A DNA stretch of 64,000 bases, taken from contig OZ023205.1 of the NCBI GenBank assembly GCA_963995525.1, forward strand, positions 55,355,767 to 55,419,766, written 5' to 3'. A model generated the notes under the pieces. The model saw nothing but the letters and a program-made list of their open reading frames with translations. It did not search any database and was not told the DNA's origin. Origin of the DNA: Escarpia spicata. Lineage: Eukaryota; Annelida; Polychaeta; Sabellida; Siboglinidae. Made by a program: the position numbers and the translations under genes. This document shows positions 21,695 to 30,985 of this stretch, piece after piece (position 1 is the stretch's first letter; every line of letters begins with the position of its first letter).

Positions 21695-21768
21695 CAAAAC
21701 TATGGTTGCTGATAAATTATACTATACTATATATTAACTAGTAGAATTTATCAGCAACCATAGTTTTG
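21695..21768. repeat. Perfect 24-bp hairpin (MITE-like)
   Basis: The arms 21695-21718 and 21745-21768 are perfect inverted complements (left arm starts CAAAACTATGGTTGCTGATA) around a 26-base A/T-rich loop. This looks like a tiny foldback/MITE insertion. It lies just beyond the point where the neighbouring sushi domain loses its last third, which suggests that the insertion or an associated deletion damaged that exon. Confidence 0.9.
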
Positions 21769-21782
21769 TGAGTGTGAGGGCT

Positions 21783-21946
21783 TCAGGTGCCATCCAGTTG
21801 ACACGTCTGAACGCCGTCTCCGCTCGCCTCGTAGCCAAGAGCACATTCCTACTTGCACGTCTCATTGTACGGAGAATTGTGCTCGGAGCATTTGGCGTCC
21901 TTGTATTTTCCGTTTAGATCGAGAGGAAGTTTTTCGCAGGCTATTT
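21783..21946 (-). pseudogene. Sushi/CCP domain exon with nonsense codons
   Basis: Minus strand, after the acceptor CCGCTCCAG, phase 1: (E)IACEKLPLDLNGKYKDAKC, then SEHNSPYNETCK, stop, then ECALGYEASGDGVQTCQLDG, T, stop. The arrangement C...L..G.Y..A.C......Y...C..EC..GYE..G...C...GT(W) is a clear sushi domain of the long type found in selectin- and polydom-like proteins. A TAG at 21849-21851 and a TGA at 21783-21785, where a conserved Trp codon (TGG) is expected, disable it. The final P-x-C and the donor site are missing. It joins the exon at 22851-22943 in the same phase. Confidence 0.68.
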
Positions 21947-22551
21947 CTGGAGCGGAATTTTACAGATCTCGACATAATAATAGTAATAATGGGAACATCA
22001 AATTAGCGAGATCGTGCACAAAGTATTCCCTCTCTTGAGCGGTCCTCTTCTTCAACGGACACCCGCCAACAGAGGACACATTTCCGAAAACAACCTTGTT
22101 TGAGGGCCACCCGACCAAACTGACCAGACACCGTTTGTAGAGGCTACACTATACCTCTGCAATGGCCACATGGCGGATGGAAATTGTTGTTTAGGCAACA
22201 CGACTTCACATAGTTATTATCATTCATGCGAGCCACGTGGTCGGGTGTGACGCGACCATAATTTATATCTTGCGCATGACGTCCAGTGTGGAAGGCAGAA
22301 GACTGACCAGGAAGCCCCTATAGGCCATACTCTTAGCATAATCCAAAGGTGTAATGCACGGTGTAATTGTATTGTGAGTGCGTTGGTACGTTGGTTACTC
22401 ATATCATGCGTAGTAATGTAAACTGCTTTCATAGCGTTAGGTGTGTTCATTTCAATCGTCAACGATTGATTGCCATGGATGCAACTGTCCCGCCACCAGA
22501 CGTCGTCGTTGTTGCCGTCAACGCACTCGTCTCCACCCACAGCGCCCCCAA
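21947..22551. other. Intron-like sequence, no gene seen
   Basis: This lies between the lectin-like exon and the sushi exons of the decayed minus-strand gene. Near 22040-22120 there are degenerate blocks (CTTCAACGGACACCCGCC, TTGAGGGCCACCCGACC) resembling subterminal repeats of pogo-type transposons. No exon with both splice sites was found. Confidence 0.35.
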
Positions 22552-22553
22552 CG

Positions 22554-22586
<33 letters not shown>

Positions 22587-22628
22587 CGTGTGTGCGTGTG
22601 CGTGTGCATGTGTGCGTGCGTGCGCGCA
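22552..22628. repeat. (TG)n microsatellite
   Basis: A run of TG dinucleotides with TGCG interruptions extends for roughly 75 bases. It creates artificial Val/Cys or His/Thr open frames on both strands, which are not genes. Confidence 0.95.
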
Positions 22629-22850
22629 AGACCGAAACCGATTATGATATGATAATACTGCTAGAGAAATTGCCCCCTGTTTGCAGCGTGATCATCTAGG
22701 GTAAGCAGTGTTCGTCGCTGTTATGTTGAAATGTCGTCGCAGGCGATATGTAACGGCCAGGACCATTGATAATGACTCAGCCATCGCTTTGAGTCCTCGA
22801 AGATATCGCCTCAAATAAATCCAACAATAAAAGTGCAATTAGTATCTCAC

Positions 22851-22943
22851 CTGCGCCAAAAACCATGATGGAAGGCGGCTTGGTTGTATCGCCCGTGCCG
22901 GAGATGAAAACATATTGTCCTTTCCAAGAGTAGTCTGTGTCGC
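22851..22943 (-). pseudogene. Lectin-like 93-bp exon, phase 1-1
   Basis: On the minus strand a good acceptor (TTCTTACTGCACAG) and donor (GCAG then GTGAGATAC) flank 93 bases coding DTDYSWKGQYVFISGTGD and then TTKPPSIMVFGA. Both ends are phase 1, as in shuffled extracellular domains. The pattern W-x-G-Q-Y-V-x-I ... S-I-x-V-F-G resembles the last strands of F-type lectin (fucolectin/tachylectin-4-like) or discoidin-like folds, which end G-R-Y-V-x-I ... V-x-V-F/Y-G. The next exon in gene order (21946) starts in the compatible phase and encodes a sushi domain. The exon itself is undamaged; the assignment to the lectin fold is tentative and upstream exons were not found. Confidence 0.5.
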
Positions 22944-23737
22944 CTGTGCAGTAAGAACAATATACAATAATATATTTTTTTTTGTACCGATTACTCTCAT
23001 TAATTTTTTTGGTACCGATTACTCTCATCAATACCGTTAGTAAAATATATTTGATTAGTATTTTAACTATTCACCACGGCTAGTCCCATTCCAAAATGCT
23101 GTGACCACTGGTTTAACACAAACACTTCCTCAGATGGCTTTGTATATTTCGTCTTACCTTGCCTATGTTATTCCACACTGGCTTGTTTCAACATAACACT
23201 CTGGATATCATAGTTTAGCAATCTCGCACGCAATGGCGTTTATAGGATATAACAATGTTCCATAGGTCCCCGTTGACATGATTGTATTTGGTTGTTCATA
23301 TGTAACATCTTGAGCCGTGGTAACATGACACAGTTTTTTACGACTGACCGGAAAATTGTCACACATTATTTTTAGTGATCACAAAAACCACACCTCGCGT
23401 ACGCACCTGGGCTGTTTACACTTTTGTTCTGTAGACATGTTCCAAATCAAATGTGTACGTCCACGAATCGTTTTGCAGAGTTAGCTCAGCTCAAACCTTC
23501 TTTAGATGCTACATCGAATGAATTTCTCCCAAGGGACAATAAAGTATTGTGATTGTAATTGTGATCCACAATTACAAGAAGACTTACAGGAAGACTTTGA
23601 ATGTCATGATGTTTGAAGCAACTATTCGGAAGCCTAAGTTTTTGTGGCTCGTTTTACTCCTTAGACAGCTTCTCAAGTAGCCATATACTGTGATGGATCC
23701 GCCGTCCTTAATTTCATCAATTACATAGTTGAATGTA
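22944..23737. other. No recognisable gene
   Basis: This should contain the upstream exons of the lectin-like gene if it were complete. I scanned the minus strand for the rest of an F-type lectin domain and found no convincing exon. The sequence is AT-rich with a short T run near 22975. Confidence 0.35.
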
Positions 23738-24366
23738 TGTTACAACCAGTAATGTAATAACGGCCAGTAATGTAACAATCGACCAGTAATGTACTAACGA
23801 CCAGTAATGTAATGATCGATCAGTAATGTAATAATTACCAGTAATGTAATACAAAATCTATGAAGATGATTATGATGATGATGATGTTAGTAGTGATTAT
23901 GAAGATGGTAATGATGTGGATGATAAATGATTATAATGATGACGACTAGGAATATAAAGACAACTAAGGGGTCATCTTAGTGACGATCAAACGACTTCGA
24001 GAAACATTAAAATGCACTGTTAATCACTTAATGAGTGATACTACAAGATTATTAGAAGCTACAAAGTAATCACAACATAATAAAATAATGATCAGCTGAT
24101 ACAATAAACGGGTAATCTCGAAACATGAAGTTAAGGGTAATCTCAATCAACTAATAAGTTCATCTAAACGATAATGATTAAATTAAAAGTAATTTGTATT
24201 AGTGTCTGGTCGTTATTACATTACTGGACGATTATTACATTACTACTCGTTATTACTTTACTGATCGATTATTACATTACTGGTCGATTATTATATTACT
24301 AGTCGTTATTACTTTGCTGGTCGATTATTATATTACTGCTTGATTATTACATTACTGGTTGTAACA
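23738..24366. mobile_element. Foldback-like transposon with arrayed inverted ends
   Basis: The first about 110 bases (23738-23850) are degenerate tandem copies of an 18-20-bp unit, CCAGTAATGTAATAATCGA. The last about 160 bases (24204-24366) are the same unit in the opposite orientation. The extreme ends are inverted (TGTTACAACCAGTAATGTAA at left and its complement at right). The middle (23851-24203) is AT-rich with GAT-rich runs and no coding frame. Long termini made of inverted tandem subrepeats are the hallmark of foldback elements (Drosophila FB, sea urchin TU), so this is probably a non-autonomous member of such a group. No target duplication is obvious. Confidence 0.72.
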
Positions 24367-24527
24367 AACGTGCAAAAACGAGATAAATACCGTTTTTCGA
24401 TCGTCAAAAAAGTCACTACGAGTGGTTCCTGACAGGCAGAATGAAACCAAGATAAGTTACAACTGTGATTGCCATAACTGTAGTATTAAATCGTGGATTT
24501 TAAAGTGAGGCTATTACCTTCGCTTGG

Positions 24528-24615
24528 TGGGCAAGGTGACAGTCGATTCGGCGCCTCGCCCCGCCTCCCTGATTCGGCGCACGGGAGGGAATGCGACCCC
24601 CTGCCCCCGGGTAAC
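24528..24615. repeat. GC-rich repeat, second copy of 20440-20530
   Basis: It has the same order of GGCGC-rich and CCCCTGCCCCCGGGT blocks as 20440-20530 and the same orientation. Likely an end of an unidentified dispersed element. Confidence 0.4.
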
Positions 24616-24700
24616 TGGTTTTAGGCTTTACTATGAAACATATGTTGCATATGTTCTTGCACTTTTGTTCGGTGATGTTGATGTCCCGTAAATGTACACA

Positions 24701-24740
24701 CTGAAACACACGCGCACAAGCATGCACGCACGCATGCACG

Positions 24741-24775
<35 letters not shown>

Positions 24776-24790
24776 CACACACACATATAC
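24701..24790. repeat. (CA)n / (CACG)n microsatellite
   Basis: ACACGCGCACAAGCATGCAC-type sequence passes into a pure CA run. It explains the Cys/Val-rich minus-strand open frame here. Confidence 0.95.
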
Positions 24791-24847
24791 ACATTTTTAA
24801 AATGTATTATACTTTATATATAAACAGAATATTTATATATAAATAGA

Positions 24848-24979
24848 CGCAAAGAAACGAAGACTCTGTCCACAGGACTGCACAACGGATACTGGTGATA
24901 GCATTCACAACTCGAGTCAAGGATGTCTGTGATGTCTGTGTGGCTCTATCTCTCTCTAGACTCTTACAGACAGACCTGT
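24848..24979 (-). mobile_element. LTR fragment, partner of 26512-26871
   Basis: About 130 bases are nearly identical to about 26620-26750 in the same orientation (TGTCCACAGGACTGCAC, GGATACTGGTGATAGCATTC, CAACTCGAGTCAAGGATGTC, TCTCTAGACTCTTACAGACA). Both edges diverge abruptly, so only the middle of the LTR is retained. It may be the remnant of the 3' LTR of the same element or an independent solo fragment. Confidence 0.65.
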
Positions 24980-26489
24980 CTCCACAAAGGAGTAAACATC
25001 ATACTACCTAGAAATAAAAGTACTACTTTCCCTGGACCCTGCCACAGCCGGCCCTCCTCAGTGATATGACACCCATTGTCACAATTACAATTAGATAAAT
25101 TTACCAGAGCCTGGCAAAACAACAACGCCGTTGTGCACGGATGGCAGTGGTCAACTCATGTCCCGCTCGTGCAGACAACTACCTCGGTACCCTGTACTGA
25201 CCAACAAATTAACAACAATCAGGTTTATATATACAACGCCGTATGGTAGTGGAAAAACCCATGTCCCATTCGTGCAGACAACTACCACGTACACACCTAC
25301 ATCCTAACAAAAAGACATTTATGTGGGACAGTGTTCCCAGTTAATGTAGTAGTGTTACTGACTCAGAATCGTAGCTAGTTTGCTGTAAAAAACAAAACAG
25401 ATGTAAGTTTGTACCAGAGCTTTGTATTAAGCCAAACATTAAACCATACAATACAATATGTACATGAAGAGCCTTAGCCTATATAATTATAATAAATAAT
25501 TTACAGCAAAGGTGAGGGGAACCAACCACACACAGGTGGTGGAACTCACCCATAAATTGCCAAACTAAAACCCTGTGCAGAAGGGGAAAGCGTCAAAGCG
25601 CCCAAAAACCCCTTCGCTACCTCATGTAGGGAGATGAATACCAGAAATCGCCCGTGAGGTCAGTTGGAATTGTCCAATATCAACCTTATAACTACAAACA
25701 TTCTATACAAATATCCAACATGCATATACAATGTAACATGTAAAAACGCCAAACATAATTCTACCAAAAAACCTGCAATTGTAAACATGACATGACATAC
25801 TAGCGGTCAGATGCAGCAAACAAATCCCACTAGAAATTAATCACCCAGGTGCATATAGGGTAGGCGGGTGGGAACAACAGATCTAAATGCAATGTAACCG
25901 CAAATTATCGCAGGATATAATAATCTCTTTTAAATCAGAGGAAACGATCAATATGTAAGAGACAAATGTAATACCTTTTCTCCGTGACAATTTTCAAAGT
26001 GGGAAGCTAAATTGGTGTCATGCCTTTATATACGCAGGAATTGTCACGTGAATTAGCTCCCCGGATATACCGTAAAAACCAAATTTAGGAGTCGGGCCAA
26101 TGCCCACATAAAAGTCATTTTATGTGCTAGGGTCGGCATTCGATTTGGCAATAATTTCGGCTATCCGCTCATCGGCCATATCAAAAAGGAGAATAAATGA
26201 AGAGAAATTATATATAAGAAATTAAAAGATAGGTATCGACTCGCTGATGGTGGCACACCTGGACAGGTCCAACAACTTATAATATCAACACAGACTAATC
26301 TTCGCCATCTGACCAACTGTGATTACACACCAAAAGAAAGAACTTATCTGACACAATGACGACAATTGCCAGCACCACACATTACAATTTCGATATAATC
26401 AGTACAACCAAACGACTGACCACAATTAACCTCACTCTCACACCACTGGGCGACAGGGTCTTCGTTCCACATGTCGATCCTTGTAGGGC
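24980..26489. other. Probable LTR-retrotransposon interior, no protein seen
   Basis: This lies between two related LTR pieces. No gag or pol motif (protease, RT YxDD, integrase HHCC/DDE) was found on either strand. A local duplication of about 110 bp is visible: AACAACGCCGT...CATGTCCCGCTCGTGCAGACA near 25120-25175 and ACAACGCCGT...CATGTCCCATTCGTGCAGACA near 25233-25285. The minus-strand frame at 26344-26490 next to the primer site could be a leader or gag start but has no motif. Confidence 0.4.
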
Positions 26490-26509
26490 GATCCCACTTC
26501 CGGACACCA
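26490..26509 (-). promoter_or_regulatory. Primer-binding-site-like sequence (tRNA-Leu type)
   Basis: On the minus strand the sequence is TGGTGTCCGGAAGTGGGATC. It closely resembles the complement of the 3' end of animal tRNA-Leu (TGGTGTCAGAAGTGGGAT...), the primer used by several Ty3/Gypsy-type elements. It lies two bases inside the LTR boundary, as expected for a retrotransposon PBS. Confidence 0.6.
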
Positions 26510-26511
26510 GT

Positions 26512-26871
26512 TGTCACGAGGCGCTTTGACTCACATGTCGGGATGGGTTCCCCTCTTTTGATAGTAGGATCCCGAAAGTATGACAAGTTGTTCTCAGTCA
26601 ATGCTTTATTACACAGGCTCAAAGAAAAGAAGACCCTGTCCACAGGACTGCACATCGGATACTGGTGATAGCATTCACAACTCGAGTCAAGGATGTCTGT
26701 GATGGCAATGTGGCTCTTTCTCTAGACTCTTACAGACAGACCATCGTCACTCGTGCTCACTTTCCTCGTGTGGTTTTCCCTCTATCTAAAATCCCGTCCT
26801 TTCACAGCGACCCCTATTGCTAGACTCCCACATTGAGCTATGGCCACTGCGTCTCACCAGGTGGCGTTACA
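26512..26871 (-). mobile_element. 5' LTR of a Gypsy-like retrotransposon (360 bp)
   Basis: Read on the minus strand the segment begins TGTAACGCCACCTGG and ends CGTGACA, giving TG...CA ends with short imperfect inverted repeats (TGTAACG/CGTGACA). It carries AATAAA in the sense direction (minus, near 26603-26613). A tRNA-Leu-type primer site follows directly. Together these identify a 5' LTR. The interior downstream (lower coordinates) has no recognisable proteins. The flank AAGGG (26872-26876) would be one half of a target duplication whose partner I did not find. Confidence 0.62.
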
Positions 26872-27244
26872 AAGGGAACTATAAATCAATGATAAAATTA
26901 AAATAGCGTCATGGCCATCCATGACATTATTATACATGTAGTCTTACAGATCTTTGGTGGGGTCGTAGATGTCAACCGGCCCAAACCACGAACGGACTTC
27001 CTGCCTTAAATCAGTATTATTTATAAGTTTACAACTTCATATTTAATCCTTTCCAACATTGTTTTTTGTTTTATTATCTCGTTACATACAATTACCTTGC
27101 ATGCTTGATTATATTTTGATGGATGACTTGTTTTGATTGGTTTGATCTATAATACTTTTCAACTAACATTCAATAAATATGAAATGAAATTACAGCCGGG
27201 TATGCCAAACATCTTACATGTCATCAGACATAGAAGACTATGCC
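26872..27244. other. AT-rich sequence, nothing recognised
   Basis: No repeat family, exon or RNA gene could be supported. Confidence 0.4.
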
Positions 27245-27510
27245 ACACACGCACGCACGCACGCACGCACTTAAGCACACACTTAAGCTCGCACGCCCGC
27301 GCGTTCTTGCGTGTGCGTCTGCGGGCTTTCGTGTGCGCGCTTGCGTGCATGTTAGCTAGCTGGCATTCATGTGTTCATTCGTTCGTTCCTTCCTTCCTTC
27401 GTTCCTTTGTTCGTTCGTTCCTTCATTGGCGTATGCGTGCGTGCGTACGTGCATCAGTTCGTTCGTTCGTTCGTTCGTTTGGTCATTGGTGTGTGCGTGC
27501 GGACATGCAT
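27245..27510. repeat. Compound microsatellite (GCAC, GTTC, TTCC)
   Basis: CACGCACGCACG runs, then GCGTGTGC, then GTTCGTTC/CTTCCTTC runs fill the segment. They produce spurious open frames of up to 173 codons on the plus strand and others on the minus strand, none of them genes. Confidence 0.92.
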
Positions 27511-28301
27511 GCGATTGTAGCTCCTCTTCCCGGCACAACTCCCAGCATCGCCATCTGCCGGCTTAAAAAAGATTTATCAATATACCAGTATTATACAGTA
27601 AGTGGACCGTGCGTGCAGACGCATGTAAAACAAACGTTGCAGAAAATGAGCTAGCCCAATGCAAGCATAATGTGGAATAGCGGTCCTCAACAAGCAACTC
27701 AGCCCAGGTAAGTTTGACGCCCACAACATATTCTATAACCTGTCTGGGAAATTATGTTAGTGTGTCATGAAATGGCGCCAAAGTTTTGGACTCGATCTTG
27801 CAAGATTCGATTTCCAAGACCACATTATTTTGTACGTTAGACTGTCGGCTATTTTCGAATAAAAGTAATAGTCACTTTGAGCATGCCTTTATTAAGCTAA
27901 TGTTTGCTATATGTATTGGTTAGTTGCATGAAAATGACGTGATCGGTGCAGTAAATGTTACGAGTGAAAGCGAAAGAATAGTAATAATGCAGTGGATGTG
28001 ACGATTTCCCGCGTCTGAACAATTCTGGTTTGTCAGCAGCCTTCTATATGGTAATTGTGAATACTGTGGATAAGTAACAACAGTAGCATTATGCGGCCAC
28101 TAAGGCGACTTTTAGTCAATTACTAAAATATAATTAAACCTGGCTGCGCAGTTTACTGTCGAGTGTTATCCAGACTGGAACTTTCATTACAAAAACTACG
28201 CTAGATGGCAGCACACAATATTGAAATACCGTGCGGGTGTATCGTGATTCATGATACCAACAACATTTGGCTGACGTAAAATGATGTAATTGTCGGGAAT
28301 C
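27511..28301. other. No recognisable gene
   Basis: AT-rich unique-looking sequence. No splice-bounded exon or repeat homology within the window was found. Confidence 0.4.
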
Positions 28302-28304
28302 TGG

Positions 28305-28341
<37 letters not shown>

Positions 28342-28370
28342 TATACATTATATATATATATATATAAATG
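28302..28370. repeat. (TA)n / (CA)n microsatellite
   Basis: Two TA runs separated by an ACACACACAC segment form a self-complementary A/T-rich stretch. It can form a cruciform but is simple sequence. Confidence 0.95.
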
Positions 28371-28740
28371 TGTGTGGATATTTATAAATACTGTTTCAAG
28401 TGAATAAGCTGGTTATCTTATCGTTATCGAACACATATTATTACATCGTATACTTTCATCAATCATGTGAAATTTTTACGTTTATGAAGTTTATCTAGAT
28501 ATAGATATGAAAATGTTGATTCCACCACACCATCCTTTGTTTAAGATACACGAGAAGCAGATATTTGATATTCTTTTTAGGGCATTTTTGGGTCCAAATA
28601 ACACTGCAGATTTTACCAGCATGCATAGTTATCGTTCATTCTGCACGCTGTAAAGTCTAACCATCTAACAGCCAAGGCTGGCACAGTCCACATGTATTGA
28701 TATACCATTCCTTCTGCTGAGTTATGATACATATTGTTAG

Positions 28741-28976
28741 CAAACGTGGACCCAGGGGTGTGTGCGGAGGGCACAATGTTAGTTTGCTTGAATAAGCATA
28801 AATGGGGGTTTAGTTGGTTATATTTAGTGGATCCAGGATGTGTATGTGGTGATACACAACCACTACTTTGGCCTCGGGGGAGGGGGTACAGCTGGATTTT
28901 CTTGGTGAACTCCAAGGGGCTGCAGTTTGAGGTTTTTGGTGAGCATCAAGAGGGTGCAGCTGGAGGTTTTTGCTGA
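28741..28976 (+). repeat. G-rich dispersed repeat, inverted relative of 20006-20350
   Basis: It starts GTGGACCCAGGGGTGTGTG and ends GGAGGTTTTTGCTGAAAT, with GTGGATCCAGGATGTGTATG and TTTTTGGTGAGCATCAAGAG between. The blocks are collinear with the reverse complement of 20006-20350. The SINE at 29001 begins 25 bases later. Confidence 0.5.
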
Positions 28977-29000
28977 AATCATGGACCTGCTCGTCCTTTA

Positions 29001-29259
29001 TGTGGAGCGCAGTGGTTACAGTGGTGCAGTGGTTACAGCTTCAAGCTCTCGACTGAGAGACCCCGGGTTCAAATGTGGATATTTGTGTACAAATAATTTT
29101 CCCACATTACGTTTAGCTGGATGCTTCCCAGAGACGTTGAGGTGGTGTTTGATTGAACAGGTCTGCCAGGGAGTAAGGTGTAAGCTAGGCGCTTTGAGCT
29201 GACATGAGTACAGGATACTCTGCTATTATACTGCTATATAAGAACTCACCTTATTTTTG
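29001..29259 (+). mobile_element. tRNA-derived SINE, internally deleted
   Basis: The head (TGTGGAGCGCAGTGGTTAC with a duplicated GTGCAGTGGTTACAG, box B GGGTTCAAATG) passes directly to the distal body (GGATATTTGTGTACAAATA). The tail GCGCTTTGAG...TGCTATATAAGAACT follows. About 90 bases present in the 41211 copy are missing. Confidence 0.7.
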
Positions 29260-29664
29260 GTTAGTACACTTATGTGTTTGTTTTTTTGAACGGATGCAAC
29301 ATTTTTGTCTGATTCCTACAATTGTTTGAAAGGGTGAATATTGTCATCACAAATGTGTGCACTCCAATGGTAAATGATAAGAAATTGATGCAATAAATAG
29401 ACCACCTGAGATATAAAGCCACACAATGTGACGTCATCGCCATATATTTCATGCTCAATCCTGGCACAAGATTTACATCTGTCCAAGTCCACCGCTAATT
29501 AATACAGGCTGACTGTATTGACCCTTCACATTCCAAGAGTGCAGTGATTGCTGCAGCATAAATCTCACACCAGAAATGTGATTTATTCATTTGTTAAGTC
29601 CCAGATTAAGTCCATTTGTGAAGGACCCTCCAATCACAGCATGCAGTGTTATTGTCTACATCTT

Positions 29665-30076
29665 TGTAGAGCGCAGTAGTTAGAGCATCCCACTCTAAAT
29701 CGAGAGAACCCGGGTTTGAATCCTGTGCGGCAGTGTCGAACCTAGTGCCAGCTCGGCCACTCTACATTGCTCCAGTTCACTCAGCTGTATGAATGAGTAC
29801 CTCGCTACAGACTGTGGTGGATATTTGTCTACGAATAGTCTTCGCGCATTAATTGTAACGTGGTTGAATGCTTCCCAGAGAAGTTGTGATGATGTTCGAT
29901 TCAACTGCCCCTCCCGCTGAGTAAAGTGTAAAGCGCTTTCAGCAATCGTGAGGACTGAATACTGCGCTATACATAAGAACATACCATTACCATTTTATTT
30001 ATAACATTTTCCATGACCTGAATACTGCGCTATATCCGAACGTACCTTTACCTTTTTATTGATAAAATTTTCCATC
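29665..30076 (+). mobile_element. tRNA-derived SINE with duplicated 3' end
   Basis: A full head-to-tail copy: GTAGAGCGCAGTAGTTAGAGC (box A), GGGTTTGAATCC (box B), body, and the L2-type tail AAAGCGCTTTC...ACTGCGCTATAC. The last about 60 bases occur twice in tandem (about 29957-30017 and 30018-30076, each with CTGAATACTGCGCTATA and ending ATTTTCCAT). Confidence 0.78.
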
Positions 30077-30153
30077 GATATGATTTGTCTAACCAAGAAC
30101 AGACAATGTAATAACTTATAGTGTTTGCAGACATATTTTTAAAGCAATTATGA

Positions 30154-30985
30154 TGGGGAACCTCAATATTAAGGTCACCCTTGCGACGGAGTACAGAGGA
30201 ACCTTGCTATTCAGGTCAACCTTGGGACTGAGTACAGAGGAACCTCATTATTAAGGTCACCCATGGGACTGAGTACAGAGTAACCTCACAATTAAGGTCA
30301 CCCTTGGGACTGAGTACAATGGAACATTGCTATTAAGGTCACCCTTGGGACTGAGTACAGTGGAACCTCACTATTAAGGTCACCCTTGGAACTAAGTACA
30401 GTAGAACCTCACTATTAAGGTCACCCTTGGGACTGAGTACAGAGGAACCTCACTATTAAGGTCACATTGGGACTGAGTATAGGGGAACCTTACTATTACG
30501 GTCACCCTTGGGACTTAGTACAGAGGAACCTCACTATTAAGGTCACCCTTGGGACTGAGTACAGTGAAACCTCACCATTAAGGTCACCCTTGGGACTGAA
30601 TACAGTGCAACCTCAATATTAAGGTCACCCTTGGGACCGAGTACAGAGGAACCTCGCTATTAAGGTCACCCTTGGGACTGAGTACAGAGGAACATCACTA
30701 TTAAGGTCACCCTTGGGAGGGACTGAGAACAGAGGAACATTACTATTACCGTCACTCTTGGGACTGAGAACAGAGGAACATCACTATTACGGTCACCCTT
30801 GGGACTGAGAACAGAGGAACATCACTATTACGGTCACCCTTGGGACTGAGTACAGAGGAACATCACTATTAAGGTCACCCTTTGGACTGAGTAGAGGAAC
30901 ATCACTATTAAGGTCACCCTTGGGACTGAGTACAGAGGAACATCACTATTGGGATTGAGTACAGAGGAACCTCGCTATTAAGGTC
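30154..30985. repeat. 41-bp minisatellite, about 20 units
   Basis: Units have the core CTATTAAGGTCACCCTTGGG, then ACTGAGTACAGAGGAACCTC. Units vary by substitution and a few small indels (for example GGGAGGGACTG near 30717). Each unit contains TACAGTGGAACCTC..., which resembles the TA-flanked terminus of pogo/Tigger transposons, so the array may descend from a transposon end. Confidence 0.95.

Noticed and set aside
27133..27654. 173-codon plus-strand frame rich in Ser/Phe/Arg
   Set aside because: It is generated by GCAC, GTTC and TTCC microsatellite runs.
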